64,000 nucleotides of DNA from Anaerocolumna sp. AGMB13025 (GCF_029689925.1 NZ_CP121445.1:3332501-3396500); one strand, 5' to 3'; counted from the first letter of the stretch, positions 10,001-22,317 are shown. Notes: generated from the sequence alone by a model not told the origin. Translations and numbers: made by a program.

Positions 10001-11479
10001 ATGAAGAGAAATAGTGCTGCAGCAGTTCTATTCTGCTTTATGGTACTACTGTTGTTCCCACCAATAACAGTATCAGCGGAAACTACAAAATATACCTATA
10101 CCTATGATTGGTGGGGGCTTGAAAGGGAATCTCCGGATGCTTATGAGACGAAGGAGATGATTACAGGCGCAGCTCTTGGGATTAGCGATTTTTCCGATCC
10201 TCAGGGATTATTTGTTAGAAATAATTTCATTTATGTCTGTGACACGGGAAATAACCGGATCGTCATGATAGAAAAAAAAGAGGGTATTTATCAGGTAGTG
10301 GATATCCTGACTGAATTTACCAGTGAATCCTCAGTTAACACATTCTCCGGTCCTCAGGATATCTTTGTAACGGAAAAAGGTGATTTTTATATCTGTGATA
10401 CAGGAAATCAACGGGTAGTACATTTAACCCCGGATTATAAACTGGTAAAAGAGCTGATACGTCCAGTAGACGAAACGGTGGATCAGACCTCTAGTTTCCA
10501 GCCGGTTAAAGTAGTGGTTGACCGATCCGGCAGAGCGATTGTACTTGTAAAGAATTACAATAAAGGTTTTGTAGAATACAAAAATAACGGTGAATTTTCC
10601 GGTTTTATTGGTGCCAATGAAGTAAAGTTCAATATTATTGATTATTTCTGGAAACTGCTTGCTACGAAAAAACAAAGAGAACAGATGGAGCAGTTCGTGC
10701 CTACGGAATATAATAACCTGTCGCTGGATCCGGATGAATTTATCTATTGTACCACTTCTGCATTTAAAGAAAATGAATTAAGGGAGGATAAAGCGAAGCC
10801 AATCCGAAAACTGAATTCCATGGGTACGGATATTTTAGTTAAAAACGGTGAATTTCCTCCAATCGGTGACCTTAGCTGGGGTAATGCCGCAGGTGTATCC
10901 GGCGCCTCCAAATTTATCGATGTGACAGCACTTGATAATGATACTTATTTTGCTATTGACCGAACGAGAGGACGTATATTTGGCTATGATTATCAGGGTA
11001 ACCTTTTATATGCCTTTGGAAGTCTGGGTAACAAAAAGGGCTGCTTTCTTTATCCAACCGCCCTTGAACACCAGGAAAGTGATTTGCTCATATTGGATTC
11101 TGCCAGTGTAAGTATTACCGTTATGGGTCTTACCCAATACGGTCAATTAATCAGTGATGCCTTAAGTGAGTACAAATTAGGTAATTATGATAAATCCGCT
11201 GACTATTGGGAAGAGGTATTAACCCAGAACGGTAATTATGACCTTGCTTATATAGGTATCGGTCGCTCTTTGTTAAGACAGGGAGAATATAAGAAAGCAA
11301 TGGAGTATTTTAAATTAAAGTATGATGAAGAAAATTATTCAAAAGCGTTTCAATATTATCGGAAGGAATGGATTGAACGTAATATCAGATGGATTGTGGG
11401 GGGATTCTTCATAATCATTATACTTCCTTCTTTCATCGGGTTTATTAAAAAAGTGAAAAGAGAGGTGGAGGAAGAATGA
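10001..11479 (+). CDS. Secreted NHL-repeat protein with TPR-like region and C-terminal membrane anchor
   Basis: A 492-residue protein of unknown function. ATG 10001 follows GGAGGAGAC and opens a clear signal peptide (AAAVLFCFMVLLLFPPITVSA). NHL-type beta-propeller repeats follow (DPQGLFVRNNFIYVCDTGNNR, then GPQDIFVTEKGDFYICDTGN), then a TPR-like stretch near the end (YDLAYIGIGRSLLRQGEYKK). A final membrane helix (WIVGGFFIIIILPSFIGF) has a charged tail. The likely topology is an extracellular propeller tethered to the membrane. Its stop overlaps the start of the YIP1 gene by four bases (ATGA), a sign of translational coupling. A sensor or scaffold role for the transporter is only an inference. 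Confidence 0.8.
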   Translation: MKRNSAAAVLFCFMVLLLFPPITVSAETTKYTYTYDWWGLERESPDAYETKEMITGAALGISDFSDPQGLFVRNNFIYVCDTGNNRIVMIEKKEGIYQVVDILTEFTSESSVNTFSGPQDIFVTEKGDFYICDTGNQRVVHLTPDYKLVKELIRPVDETVDQTSSFQPVKVVVDRSGRAIVLVKNYNKGFVEYKNNGEFSGFIGANEVKFNIIDYFWKLLATKKQREQMEQFVPTEYNNLSLDPDEFIYCTTSAFKENELREDKAKPIRKLNSMGTDILVKNGEFPPIGDLSWGNAAGVSGASKFIDVTALDNDTYFAIDRTRGRIFGYDYQGNLLYAFGSLGNKKGCFLYPTALEHQESDLLILDSASVSITVMGLTQYGQLISDALSEYKLGNYDKSADYWEEVLTQNGNYDLAYIGIGRSLLRQGEYKKAMEYFKLKYDEENYSKAFQYYRKEWIERNIRWIVGGFFIIIILPSFIGFIKKVKREVEEE

Positions 11480-12138
11480 ATATAGCCGGAACCTTAAAAA
11501 GAATTGACTATTCACATATAGGAAAAACCTTGCGTTATTCCCTTTATGTATCGACTCATCCTTTAGATGGCTTTTGGGATCTGACGCATGAAAAACGAGG
11601 TTCTATAGCCGCTGCGAATATTATTATAATACTGGCGTTGTTTACGAATGTAATGCGTTTACAGTATACCAGCTTTTTATTTATGAAGGTTATTTGGGAG
11701 TATGTTAATATTGCGCGTATTATACTTGGGTTTTTAATTCCCATTGTTTTATCCTGTGTGGCAAATTGGGCTTTAACCACTTTGTTTGATGGAAAAGGTA
11801 CGATGAAACAAATCCATATGGGCATAGGATATGCCTTAACCCCCTATGTTCTGATTCAGTTTCCCATGATATTTATCAGTAATCTTATGACCATGGAAGA
11901 AGGGGCTTTTTATTATTATATCAATACTTTTTCTGAAATCTGGTGCGGTATATTAATTATCAGCGCTGTAATGATGATACATGATTACTCCCTGGGAAAA
12001 GCACTAATTACAATAGCAGTTACCGTACTGGGTATGATTTTGATGATATTTATCTTTTTATTGTTCTTCAGTTTGGTAACCGATGCAGCGGCGTACTTTA
12101 TTTCTTTATATAAAGAAATACTATTCCGATTTTACTGA
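11476..12138 (+). CDS. YIP1-family integral membrane protein
   Basis: A 220-residue protein with about five hydrophobic segments (for example IAAANIIIILALFTNVMR and VLGMILMIFIFLLFFSLV) and the short N-terminal region seen in bacterial YIP1 proteins (YSLYVSTHPLDGFWDLTHEKRGS). Function in bacteria is not established. It overlaps the NHL gene by four bases and lies 14 bp before the DUF5696 gene. It is therefore part of the central three-gene core, flanked on both sides by permease and binding-protein genes. Confidence 0.75.
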   Translation: MNIAGTLKRIDYSHIGKTLRYSLYVSTHPLDGFWDLTHEKRGSIAAANIIIILALFTNVMRLQYTSFLFMKVIWEYVNIARIILGFLIPIVLSCVANWALTTLFDGKGTMKQIHMGIGYALTPYVLIQFPMIFISNLMTMEEGAFYYYINTFSEIWCGILIISAVMMIHDYSLGKALITIAVTVLGMILMIFIFLLFFSLVTDAAAYFISLYKEILFRFY

Positions 12139-12152
12139 TTAGGGGGCTGAAT

Positions 12153-14675
12153 ATGAAACGCTTAACAATAATAGGCTTAGCTTTATTTTCGGCTTTCACC
12201 CTTTTGGCCTGCTCCGCAACAGCACCAGAAGACAAAGCCATGGATACCCATTCCTATGCAGAAGAAAATAAGTCATACACTCTGGAGGATGATAAATTAA
12301 AACTTACTCTGGATGGGAACAATACATACTTTCAGTTGCTTAATAAAGTGAACAATTCTGTATGGGACTCAAATCCTTTCGATGGTGCTAAGGATACCAC
12401 TGCAAATGCACAAAATATAAAATACCTGCAATCTACTTTTATTATAGAGTATACCAACGAAACAGGCATTACTACAATTTTGGATAATTTCTCTTATAGT
12501 ATCCAAAAGAAATTCTATACAATTGAACATGGAGACGATTACATACGCGTTAACTATACCGTCGGTGATGTCCAAAAAGCATATCTGTTACCGGAAGCAG
12601 CACCGGAATCCCGAATGAAGGAATTCACAGATAAGATGGATAGTTCCTCCCAGAAAAAAATTAATACTTATTACCGAAAAATTGACATTAATAACCTTCG
12701 GGCAACGGATGATCCTGGAAAATTGCTAGCTGCCTATCCAGACCTTGAGAAGGAAAACGTCTTTGTATTAAGAGAAGGAACACAGGAATATCTAAAAAAG
12801 AATATTGAAAAACTCTTTGAAAAAGCCGGCTATACCAGAGAAGATTACGAAGTGGATGCGGCAAGATATTCTGGTACTAATACTACAGAAAAACCATATT
12901 TTAATATTTCTGTTGAATATCGTTTAGAAGATGGTGATTTAGTGGTAAGCCTCCCTTTTGAAAGTATGGAGTGGAAAAAGAATTATCCTTTGACGAAGGT
13001 TAAGGTTTTGCCATATCTTGGTGCTGGAAGCACGGAGGATGAGGGATTTATTCTGGTTCCGGAGGGGAACGGCGGTATTATAAATTTTAACAATGGTAAG
13101 AAAACACAAAACAGTTATTTTACTGAAATCTATGGAATTGACAGTGCCGTCCCTAGAGATTCCCTGATATCGGAGAACAGAACTTCCCTGCCGGTATTTG
13201 GTATCGCTAGGAATGGAAGTTCTATGCTGTGTATGCTGGAGGATTATCAGACTCTTGCTTCGATTGAGGCAGATGTCAGCGGAAGAAACCATAATTATAA
13301 TTACGCAGATGTTTCTTATACAACTATACACTATGCTTCCTTAAATGTATCCGCCAAAACAGATAAGTCTGTAATCGTATATGAAGCCCAAAAACCAGAG
13401 GGTGATATCCGTCAAAGATACCGATTCCTTACTACAGATAGTTATTCCGATATGGCTGCTGCTTACAGAGATTATCTTATTAAGAAGCATCCTGAACTGA
13501 CCAAAAAAGAAGAGATAGGGATACCTGTCAATATTACGTTAATCGGAGCAGTTGACCAGATAAAACAACGCCTGGGTTATCCGGTATCAGTTCCTGTAGC
13601 GCTTACTGATTATAAAGAAGCCACTCAGATATTACAGCAATTAAAAACCTCCGGTATGAAGAACCTTTCCCTACGGTACAATGGATGGATGAACGGAGGA
13701 ATCAAGCAGACTATACCTGAACCAGTAAAAGCTCTCAAGGTATTGGGGAGCAAAGGGGATTTTCAGTCCTTTTTAAAGGCTGCCACGGAATTAAACGTTC
13801 CGGTATATCTGGAGGGAATGGCCAGCTATGCCTATGATAACGGTTTATTTGACAACTTTAGTCCTAATAGACAGGGTGCCAAATTCGCAAGCCGTGAGGT
13901 GGCTAAATTATACGATTTTTCTCCTGTCTATTTTGGCCTTGAAGACGAGAAAGATCCTTATTATTTATTAAAACCCCAGTTAACTGCCAGATACATGCGG
14001 ACGATAGGGGATTATGCAGCAAATTATAAGATAAATGTAGCATTTTCCGATATAGGGTTCCGGCTGAATGCCGATTATAACCCAAAGAATCTGACTACCC
14101 GGGAAAAATCCATGAAGCTCCAAATCGATGCTTTAGCAAATATAGCAGCAAAAGGCACAAAGATTATGGTAAACGGTGGAAACGCTTATACTTTACCATA
14201 TGCCAGCTTTATAAGTGATATGGATTTAACAGGTGAACAATATCAGATTATTGATTATATGGTTCCTTTTTATGCAATAGCCCTTCATGGTCTTATCGAT
14301 TATACAGGTTCCTCACTTAATCTGTCCGGTGATTATCAACAGTTACTTTTAAAAAGTGCTGAATATGGTGCAGGGTTATCTTTTACTTTTATGAAGGAGG
14401 CCGCTACCAAGTTACAGAATTCAAATTATACCTATCTTTTTGGGGCAGATTATGACAGGTGGAAAGAAAATGCCATGTCCATATACCAACGGTACGAAAA
14501 GGAACTGGGATTCTGTTTTAATCAGTATATAACCAAACACCAACCTCTTGCAGAGGGCGTGTATATTACTACATATGAAGATGGAACCCGTGTATATGTC
14601 AATTACAATAATACCGAGTATACAGATGGTACAATTAAGGTACCTGCCCGAGATTACTTGGTTGAAAGGAGGTAA
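12153..14675 (+). CDS. DUF5696-type large lipoprotein
   Basis: An 840-residue lipoprotein with signal MKRLTIIGLALFSAFTLLAC and a lipobox cysteine at residue 20. The N-terminal half looks beta-rich. The second half, from about residue 450, has the alternating pattern of a TIM-barrel hydrolase (NITLIGAVDQIKQRLGYPV, VPVYLEGMASYAYDNG, INVAFSDIGFRLNADY). I recognise it as the DUF5696 family found beside CUT1 permeases in Paenibacillus and Lachnospiraceae; no enzymatic activity is established to my knowledge. A glycan-acting surface enzyme is the best inference from fold pattern and neighbours. It is 5 bp upstream of the next permease. Confidence 0.75.
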   Translation: MKRLTIIGLALFSAFTLLACSATAPEDKAMDTHSYAEENKSYTLEDDKLKLTLDGNNTYFQLLNKVNNSVWDSNPFDGAKDTTANAQNIKYLQSTFIIEYTNETGITTILDNFSYSIQKKFYTIEHGDDYIRVNYTVGDVQKAYLLPEAAPESRMKEFTDKMDSSSQKKINTYYRKIDINNLRATDDPGKLLAAYPDLEKENVFVLREGTQEYLKKNIEKLFEKAGYTREDYEVDAARYSGTNTTEKPYFNISVEYRLEDGDLVVSLPFESMEWKKNYPLTKVKVLPYLGAGSTEDEGFILVPEGNGGIINFNNGKKTQNSYFTEIYGIDSAVPRDSLISENRTSLPVFGIARNGSSMLCMLEDYQTLASIEADVSGRNHNYNYADVSYTTIHYASLNVSAKTDKSVIVYEAQKPEGDIRQRYRFLTTDSYSDMAAAYRDYLIKKHPELTKKEEIGIPVNITLIGAVDQIKQRLGYPVSVPVALTDYKEATQILQQLKTSGMKNLSLRYNGWMNGGIKQTIPEPVKALKVLGSKGDFQSFLKAATELNVPVYLEGMASYAYDNGLFDNFSPNRQGAKFASREVAKLYDFSPVYFGLEDEKDPYYLLKPQLTARYMRTIGDYAANYKINVAFSDIGFRLNADYNPKNLTTREKSMKLQIDALANIAAKGTKIMVNGGNAYTLPYASFISDMDLTGEQYQIIDYMVPFYAIALHGLIDYTGSSLNLSGDYQQLLLKSAEYGAGLSFTFMKEAATKLQNSNYTYLFGADYDRWKENAMSIYQRYEKELGFCFNQYITKHQPLAEGVYITTYEDGTRVYVNYNNTEYTDGTIKVPARDYLVERR

Positions 14676-14680
14676 ACTGT

Positions 14681-15589
14681 ATGGTTAAGAAAAAACACAA
14701 AGATTTACAAACCCGAAAAGCCTTTTCCGGATATCTGTTCATATTGCCATTTATCATTGGCTTTATTGCTTTTATGGTTATACCTCTTTTTGAATCTCTC
14801 CAGATGGTCTTTAGCAATGTTGTGGTGGGCATCGGTAACGGTGGTTTTTTACTGGAATACACAGGACTTAGTAATTTGAAAAAGGCCTTTTTAGTAGACC
14901 CTGAATTTACAAGGCTGCTAACAACGGAACTGACTAAAATGGCAGTTCAGGTGCCAACTACCTTAATCGTTAGCTTTTTTATGGCTTTATTATTAAATCA
15001 ATCCTTTAAAGGAAGAGGCTTGGTCCGTGCCATATTTTTTCTTCCCGTTATTCTTTCTTCCGGTGTGCTGGTAGGTTTGGAATATAACAACAGCCTGTTA
15101 TCCGGAATGCAGGAATATATAAGCAATAATACGCAGACTGCTAATATCACTACCGTTCTGGAAGAAATCTTATCTAACAGCGGATTTGGAAAACGGTTCT
15201 TAACTGTGGTATTTGACATTGTTAATAATGTCTATGATGTAGTAATAGCCTCCGGTATCCAGATTATTATATTCCTGTCCGGTTTACAGACTATATCAAA
15301 AAGTATGTACGAAGCGGCTACCATTGAAGGCTGTACTGCCTGGGAGAGTTTCTGGAAGATTACCTTACCTATGGTAAGTTCGGTTATTCTTGTTAATGTA
15401 ATTTATACCATCGTCGATTTCTTTATGAAAACGGACAGTGAGGTAATGACCAAAATAAGTGAAAACATGATACAGAAAATGGATTATGGTTTCAGTTCCG
15501 CCATGGCTTGGATTTACTTTGCGGCAGTTGTCCTGATAATAGTGGTATTTAGCGCAATAAGCTCAAGGTGGGTGTACTATTATGAATAG
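14681..15589 (+). CDS. ABC sugar permease, LplB/UgpA type (second set)
   Basis: A 302-residue CUT1 membrane subunit preceded by AAAGGAGG. It begins with a basic tail and FSGYLFILPFIIGFIAFMVI, has about six membrane segments, and shows the EAA loop YEAATIEGCTAWESFWKITL. The extracellular loop around residues 130-180 (NNTQTANITTVLEEILSNSG) is longer than in the first permease, so the two sets are not recent duplicates. It overlaps the next permease gene by eight bases. Confidence 0.9.
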   Translation: MVKKKHKDLQTRKAFSGYLFILPFIIGFIAFMVIPLFESLQMVFSNVVVGIGNGGFLLEYTGLSNLKKAFLVDPEFTRLLTTELTKMAVQVPTTLIVSFFMALLLNQSFKGRGLVRAIFFLPVILSSGVLVGLEYNNSLLSGMQEYISNNTQTANITTVLEEILSNSGFGKRFLTVVFDIVNNVYDVVIASGIQIIIFLSGLQTISKSMYEAATIEGCTAWESFWKITLPMVSSVILVNVIYTIVDFFMKTDSEVMTKISENMIQKMDYGFSSAMAWIYFAAVVLIIVVFSAISSRWVYYYE

Positions 15590-16586
15590 GATGAATATGA
15601 AAGATAAATGGAAGGAAATAATTATCAGAAACAGAAAATCAGGCGGCTATCTTCTGAAAAAAATTATATCCCGTAAGATATACCAGATTCTTAGAGCCGT
15701 ACTTTTATTCGGTTTGTGCTTTTTAATATTACAACCGTTATTTAATAAGATATCACTAAGTTTTATGCAGGAGAAAGATTTATATGATCCTACGATTATC
15801 GTATTACCCAGAAATTTCACCCTGGGCAATTATAAACTGGTTAACAGCCTGATCAGTTTTTGGAAGGCCTTGTTTAATTCCATTGGAATATCAACCTTAT
15901 CCAGTATATTACAGGTCATCTCATGTACCATTGTGGGCTACGGATTTGCCAGATTTAAATTCCCATTTAAAAACGTTTGGTTTGCCTGTGTCTTATTAGT
16001 AATTATAATACCGCCGCAGACTATTATGTCATCCCTTTATCTGAATTTTCGTTTTTTTGATGTATTCGGATTGTTCAAATTAGTGACAGGAAGTACTATT
16101 AATCTGCAGAATTCCATAATTCCTTATATGTTACTATGCCTGACTTGTATGGGGTTAAAAAGCGGATTATATATTTTCTTAATCAGACAATATTTCAGGG
16201 GTGTTCCAAAGGAGTTAGAAGAGGCGGCATATGTGGATGGCTGTGGTAATTTTTCAACCTTCCTTCGTATCATGCTACCGGATGCAAGACCAATTCTGAC
16301 TTCCTGTTTCCTTTTTGCTTTTGTGTGGCAGTGGACGGATTCCTTCTATTCTAAAATGTTTCTTGGTAAAACCGCACTATTAGCTAATAAACTACCAGCA
16401 ATTACAAGTTTGCTGGCAGAGTATTTAACCGTTATAAACGGTGTAGGCAGTAAACCCTCCATCGCTTACGGACAGATGATGATTTCAACCGGTATGATAA
16501 TGGCTATTATTCCCTTATTGATCATTTATATTGTAGCTCAACGAGGCTTCGTTGAAAGCCTAAGCCAGACTGGTTTAAAGATGTAA
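15582..16586 (+). CDS. ABC sugar permease, MalG/AraQ type (second set)
   Basis: A 334-residue partner of the preceding permease, overlapping it by eight bases. It has a basic N-terminal tail, six membrane segments and the EAA motif LEEAAYVDGCGNFSTFLRIM. It has a larger N-terminal extension than its counterpart at 9124. ATG 15582 and further ATGs at 15591 and 15597 are all possible starts. Function is import of an unidentified sugar or glycan fragment. Confidence 0.88.
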   Translation: MNRMNMKDKWKEIIIRNRKSGGYLLKKIISRKIYQILRAVLLFGLCFLILQPLFNKISLSFMQEKDLYDPTIIVLPRNFTLGNYKLVNSLISFWKALFNSIGISTLSSILQVISCTIVGYGFARFKFPFKNVWFACVLLVIIIPPQTIMSSLYLNFRFFDVFGLFKLVTGSTINLQNSIIPYMLLCLTCMGLKSGLYIFLIRQYFRGVPKELEEAAYVDGCGNFSTFLRIMLPDARPILTSCFLFAFVWQWTDSFYSKMFLGKTALLANKLPAITSLLAEYLTVINGVGSKPSIAYGQMMISTGMIMAIIPLLIIYIVAQRGFVESLSQTGLKM

Positions 16587-16671
16587 TTGACTGGAACTGT
16601 GAAAAAGAAACAGCTTTGCAGTTAAAGTAACAAAAAGTGAGAAAGATAACAGCAGTTGATTTTTTAGCAAA

Positions 16672-16714
16672 AAAAGTAATGAGAATCAACCAATAAAAGT
16701 AATGAGAATCAACC
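16672..16714 (+). repeat. Two 20-bp direct repeats before the second binding-protein gene
   Basis: The 20-mer AAAAGTAATGAGAATCAACC occurs exactly at 16672-16691 and again at 16695-16714, three bases apart, 23 bp period. They lie 60-100 bp upstream of the start at 16777. They could be tandem operator half-sites or a simple duplication. Confidence 0.75.
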
Positions 16715-16776
16715 CAATATGAGTTAGGAAAGTGAAAATCACTTTACTATATAATGTATTTAAGGAGGATTATAGT

Positions 16777-18198
16777 ATGATGAAAAAGAAAGTTAAATGG
16801 GCAGCAGTAATGTTAGTTATTACTTTATGCATGTCAATGTTCACCGCATGTAAGCAAAAGGGGACAAGTGAAACCGGCAGCAGCAATGCTAATACTGTTA
16901 CAGAGAAGGTTGACACTGAAACCTCTGCCGAGGAGGTTACCAAAGAAGAACCGGCTATGGATTTAGGTGGAATGGAAATAACGATTGGAGACTGGTGGTC
17001 ATCCGCTGAGCCGTCTGCACCTACCACTGCACAGGAAGAAGCAACCCAGGCTTATCGGGAAGAAATTCAGAAAAAGTACAATTTTAAGATGAAACAAGTG
17101 GCAGTAGCCGAGTGGGGAACCATGCAGGAGACCTTCACTACCTCTACCATGGCAGAAGACCCTGCTGCCCAGGTGTTTATCCTGGCAAGAGGCTGGGTGG
17201 CCCAACCCTTGGCAAATGGATTAATTTATGATTTGGCTTCTCTTGATAACTTTGACTTTACAGAGAGCAAATGGAATACTTCCGTATTAGACGCCTTAAC
17301 CTATGGCAATAGTGTATATGGGATGGCAGCCGGTAAACCGGAACCAAAGCTGGGTGTATTTTGGAATAAGAGATTATTTGAAGAGGCCGGACTGAATCCA
17401 GAGCTTCCTTATGATTTACAGGCAAGTGGTGAATGGACCTGGAGTAAGTTCGAGGAATTATGTAAAGCTCTTACCATTGACAGTAATAATGATGGTAAAA
17501 TGGATAGTTACGCCATGGCCAACTTTTCATCCGACTTTTTTAGAGGAGCAGTTACCAGTAATGATGCACGTTATATTGACAAGGACAGCAGCGGCAAGTT
17601 TATTAACGGAACGAAGGATCCGAAATTCCTCGAAGGTTTACAATGGGCAGTTAGTTTAATACAAAAGAATTATGAGATGCCTACACCTGCCGATTCTAAC
17701 TGGGACTGGTTTATTTCCGCTTTTCATGATGCCAAGGTAGCCATGCAGTTTGGGGAAGTATACCGAACCGGTACCTGGGCAGATATGGAAGATGACTGGG
17801 GATTTGTGCTATGCCCGAAAGGTCCTAAGGCCCAGGGGTATGAAGTTTATTTTGGAGATAACATTGCTGTTATACCTTCCTGCTATGATAAAGAAACCGC
17901 AGAAAAAATTGCTTTTGCTTATAATCTTTGGACCAATCCAACACCTGGCTACGAAGATGATAAGGATTCCTGGAAAGACGGATATTATACCAAATTCCGT
18001 GATGAAAGAGCCGTTGATGAAACACTTACAATGATGTTTGATTCAGCAATTGTGAATACAGATTACTCTGATTTCGTTTTTGGACTGGATCTGGGTACAA
18101 TTATTTGGGATACCTATGCATTAGGCAGTACCCCCGCAGAGAAGATAGAACAAGTTTCAGACTCCTGGCAGGCATTAATTGATGACGCTAATAAGTAA
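16777..18198 (+). CDS. CUT1 extracellular solute-binding lipoprotein
   Basis: A 473-residue binding lipoprotein. ATG 16777 has AAGGAGGA at 16762-16769. A lipobox (SMFTAC) follows the signal MMKKKVKWAAVMLVITLC. The mature N-terminus is a Ser/Thr/Glu-rich linker, then a family 1 binding fold (GGMEITIGDWWSSAEP, VYGMAAGKPEPKLGVFWNKR, FHDAKVAMQFGEVYRTGTW). The gap of 190 bp after the permease and the direct repeats there suggest an extra internal promoter, which would give the high expression binding proteins usually need. It closes the mirror-symmetric locus. Confidence 0.92.
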   Translation: MMKKKVKWAAVMLVITLCMSMFTACKQKGTSETGSSNANTVTEKVDTETSAEEVTKEEPAMDLGGMEITIGDWWSSAEPSAPTTAQEEATQAYREEIQKKYNFKMKQVAVAEWGTMQETFTTSTMAEDPAAQVFILARGWVAQPLANGLIYDLASLDNFDFTESKWNTSVLDALTYGNSVYGMAAGKPEPKLGVFWNKRLFEEAGLNPELPYDLQASGEWTWSKFEELCKALTIDSNNDGKMDSYAMANFSSDFFRGAVTSNDARYIDKDSSGKFINGTKDPKFLEGLQWAVSLIQKNYEMPTPADSNWDWFISAFHDAKVAMQFGEVYRTGTWADMEDDWGFVLCPKGPKAQGYEVYFGDNIAVIPSCYDKETAEKIAFAYNLWTNPTPGYEDDKDSWKDGYYTKFRDERAVDETLTMMFDSAIVNTDYSDFVFGLDLGTIIWDTYALGSTPAEKIEQVSDSWQALIDDANK

Positions 18199-18367
18199 GG
18201 ATGCTAATAACGATACTAGTAGATAACGATACTAACAGATAATGATACTACAGATAATGATGCTAATAGATAAATAGTATTGCGTGTTGAGATAATTATC
18301 TGACGCAGCAAAAATCACCGCAATATGGCTAAATTAATTCTGAGAATTTACATATAACTGTATTTAT

Positions 18368-18410
18368 ATTGCTCCCATCCTTATTTCTTTTTACAAGGAC
18401 GGGAGCAATT
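18368..18410 (+). terminator. Probable terminator of the ABC locus
   Basis: A strong stem, ATTGCTCCCATCCTT against AAGGACGGGAGCAAT with one mismatch and a T-rich loop. The run after it (TAGATTT) is poor in T, so termination may need help. Confidence 0.55.
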
Positions 18411-18559
18411 AGATTTAAGAGGAACGTGTCACTGATGTTAGGTGCGTCAGCACTAAGGTCTGGTGATAACATATCTGTTAACTGACACTTTGTACTAAGA
18501 AGTTTACTTATCCTTAAAAAGTACTGTTGCATGTTTATAATTATGGAGTTATCATATAC

Positions 18560-18620
18560 TAGTAATTACATTGATAAGTAATACATTGATAAGTAATACA
18601 TTGAAAAGCAATACATTGAC
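18560..18620. repeat. 15-bp tandem repeat, about four units
   Basis: Units of TAATACATTGATAAG, with variants (TAATTACATTGATAAG, TAATACATTGAAAAG, CAATACATTGACGAG). The last unit runs into the ribosome binding site of the pirin gene (GAGGAGAC), so unit number would change leader length. Confidence 0.75.
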
Positions 18621-18634
18621 GAGGAGACTGGCAT

Positions 18635-19474
18635 ATGGAAAGAAAAATAAAACAAAAAGTCCGCGGTTTTAAAACACAGGATGGAGCCGGGGTAAATTTA
18701 GTCAGAGTTTTAGGCATTGGGACGGTACAGGAATACGATCCAATTTTAATGCTTGATTCTTTTGATAGTATAAATCCTGATGATTACACTGCTGGATTTC
18801 CAATGCATCCGCACAGAGGTATAGAGACAGTCAGTTATGTATTCCGGGGATCTATGACCCATAAGGACAGTCTGGGAAACCAGGAAACCATTACTGATGG
18901 AGAGGTTCAATGGATGACCGCGGGTTCTGGAATTTTACACGAAGAAAAACTCCCCCCCTCCGACAGATTACTTGGTGTACAGCTTTGGCTTAATCTTCCC
19001 GCTAAAGATAAGATGACTTCTCCGGCATATCATAGTATCAAGAAATCAGATATTGAGGAAATCAGTCTTGAAAACGTCAAGCTAAGACTGCTGGCCGGAG
19101 AGTATGAGGGCAGAAAAGGATATCAGAGCAAGTATCTGCCTTTGGATTATTATGATTTGCACCTTGACCAGAATGCATCAATTATCTTAAATACAGAGAA
19201 TGAACGCTCTGTTATGGCTTTTACCCTCTTAGGAGAGGCATATATCGGTGGAGAGCTGATAGAGGAAAAGACAGCGGTTAAACTTACCACAGGAGACTCT
19301 GTAGAGATAAAAGCTACGGATAAAAACGCCCAAGTTTTATTTATAAGTTCTACAAGGCTTAATGAACCGATTGCCTGGGGCGGACCTATTGTTATGAACA
19401 CGAAAGAAGAATTAGACAAGGCATTTGATGATTTAGATAATGGAACCTTCATACAGAATAAGATTTCTTATTGA
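18635..19474 (+). CDS. Pirin-family protein
   Basis: A 279-residue bicupin of the pirin family. The N-terminal cupin has the metal-binding motif FPMHPHRGIETVSYVFRGSM and the neighbouring GEVQWMTAGSGILHEE, and the C-terminal cupin is about residues 165-275. Some bacterial pirins are quercetin dioxygenases or regulators of metabolic enzymes; which applies here cannot be told. GAGGAGAC precedes the ATG. It is a single gene, followed by a terminator shared with the opposite strand. Confidence 0.92.
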   Translation: MERKIKQKVRGFKTQDGAGVNLVRVLGIGTVQEYDPILMLDSFDSINPDDYTAGFPMHPHRGIETVSYVFRGSMTHKDSLGNQETITDGEVQWMTAGSGILHEEKLPPSDRLLGVQLWLNLPAKDKMTSPAYHSIKKSDIEEISLENVKLRLLAGEYEGRKGYQSKYLPLDYYDLHLDQNASIILNTENERSVMAFTLLGEAYIGGELIEEKTAVKLTTGDSVEIKATDKNAQVLFISSTRLNEPIAWGGPIVMNTKEELDKAFDDLDNGTFIQNKISY

Positions 19475-19557
19475 CTATAATGAGAAAAAGAATTCTACCA
19501 GAACCTATTGTACCAGTGTTTTGCTAATAATGACAAAGCTTTTTGAGGTTGTATATG

Positions 19558-19587
19558 AAAGGAGCCCTATTTTGAGGGGCTCCTTTA
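19558..19587. terminator. Bidirectional terminator between convergent genes
   Basis: AAAGGAGCCC, loop TATTTTGA, GGGGCTCCTTT. It has T on the right for the plus strand and A on the left for the minus strand. It sits between the pirin gene and the collagen-like gene, which converge here. Confidence 0.85.

Positions 19588-22317
<2,730 letters not shown>

Larger units (their letters stand above)
18199..18634. other. Intergenic region with terminator and short repeats
   Basis: No gene seen. It begins with degenerate repeats around GATAATGATACTAA (about 18199-18270), then the hairpin at 18368-18410. A longer imperfect inverted repeat follows, GTGTCA near 18426 with TGACAC near 18483. The region ends with the 15-bp tandem repeats at 18560-18620. 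Confidence 0.6.

Noticed and set aside
18329..18532. 67-residue minus-strand frame
   Set aside because: It crosses the terminator hairpin and has no start signal or recognisable sequence.
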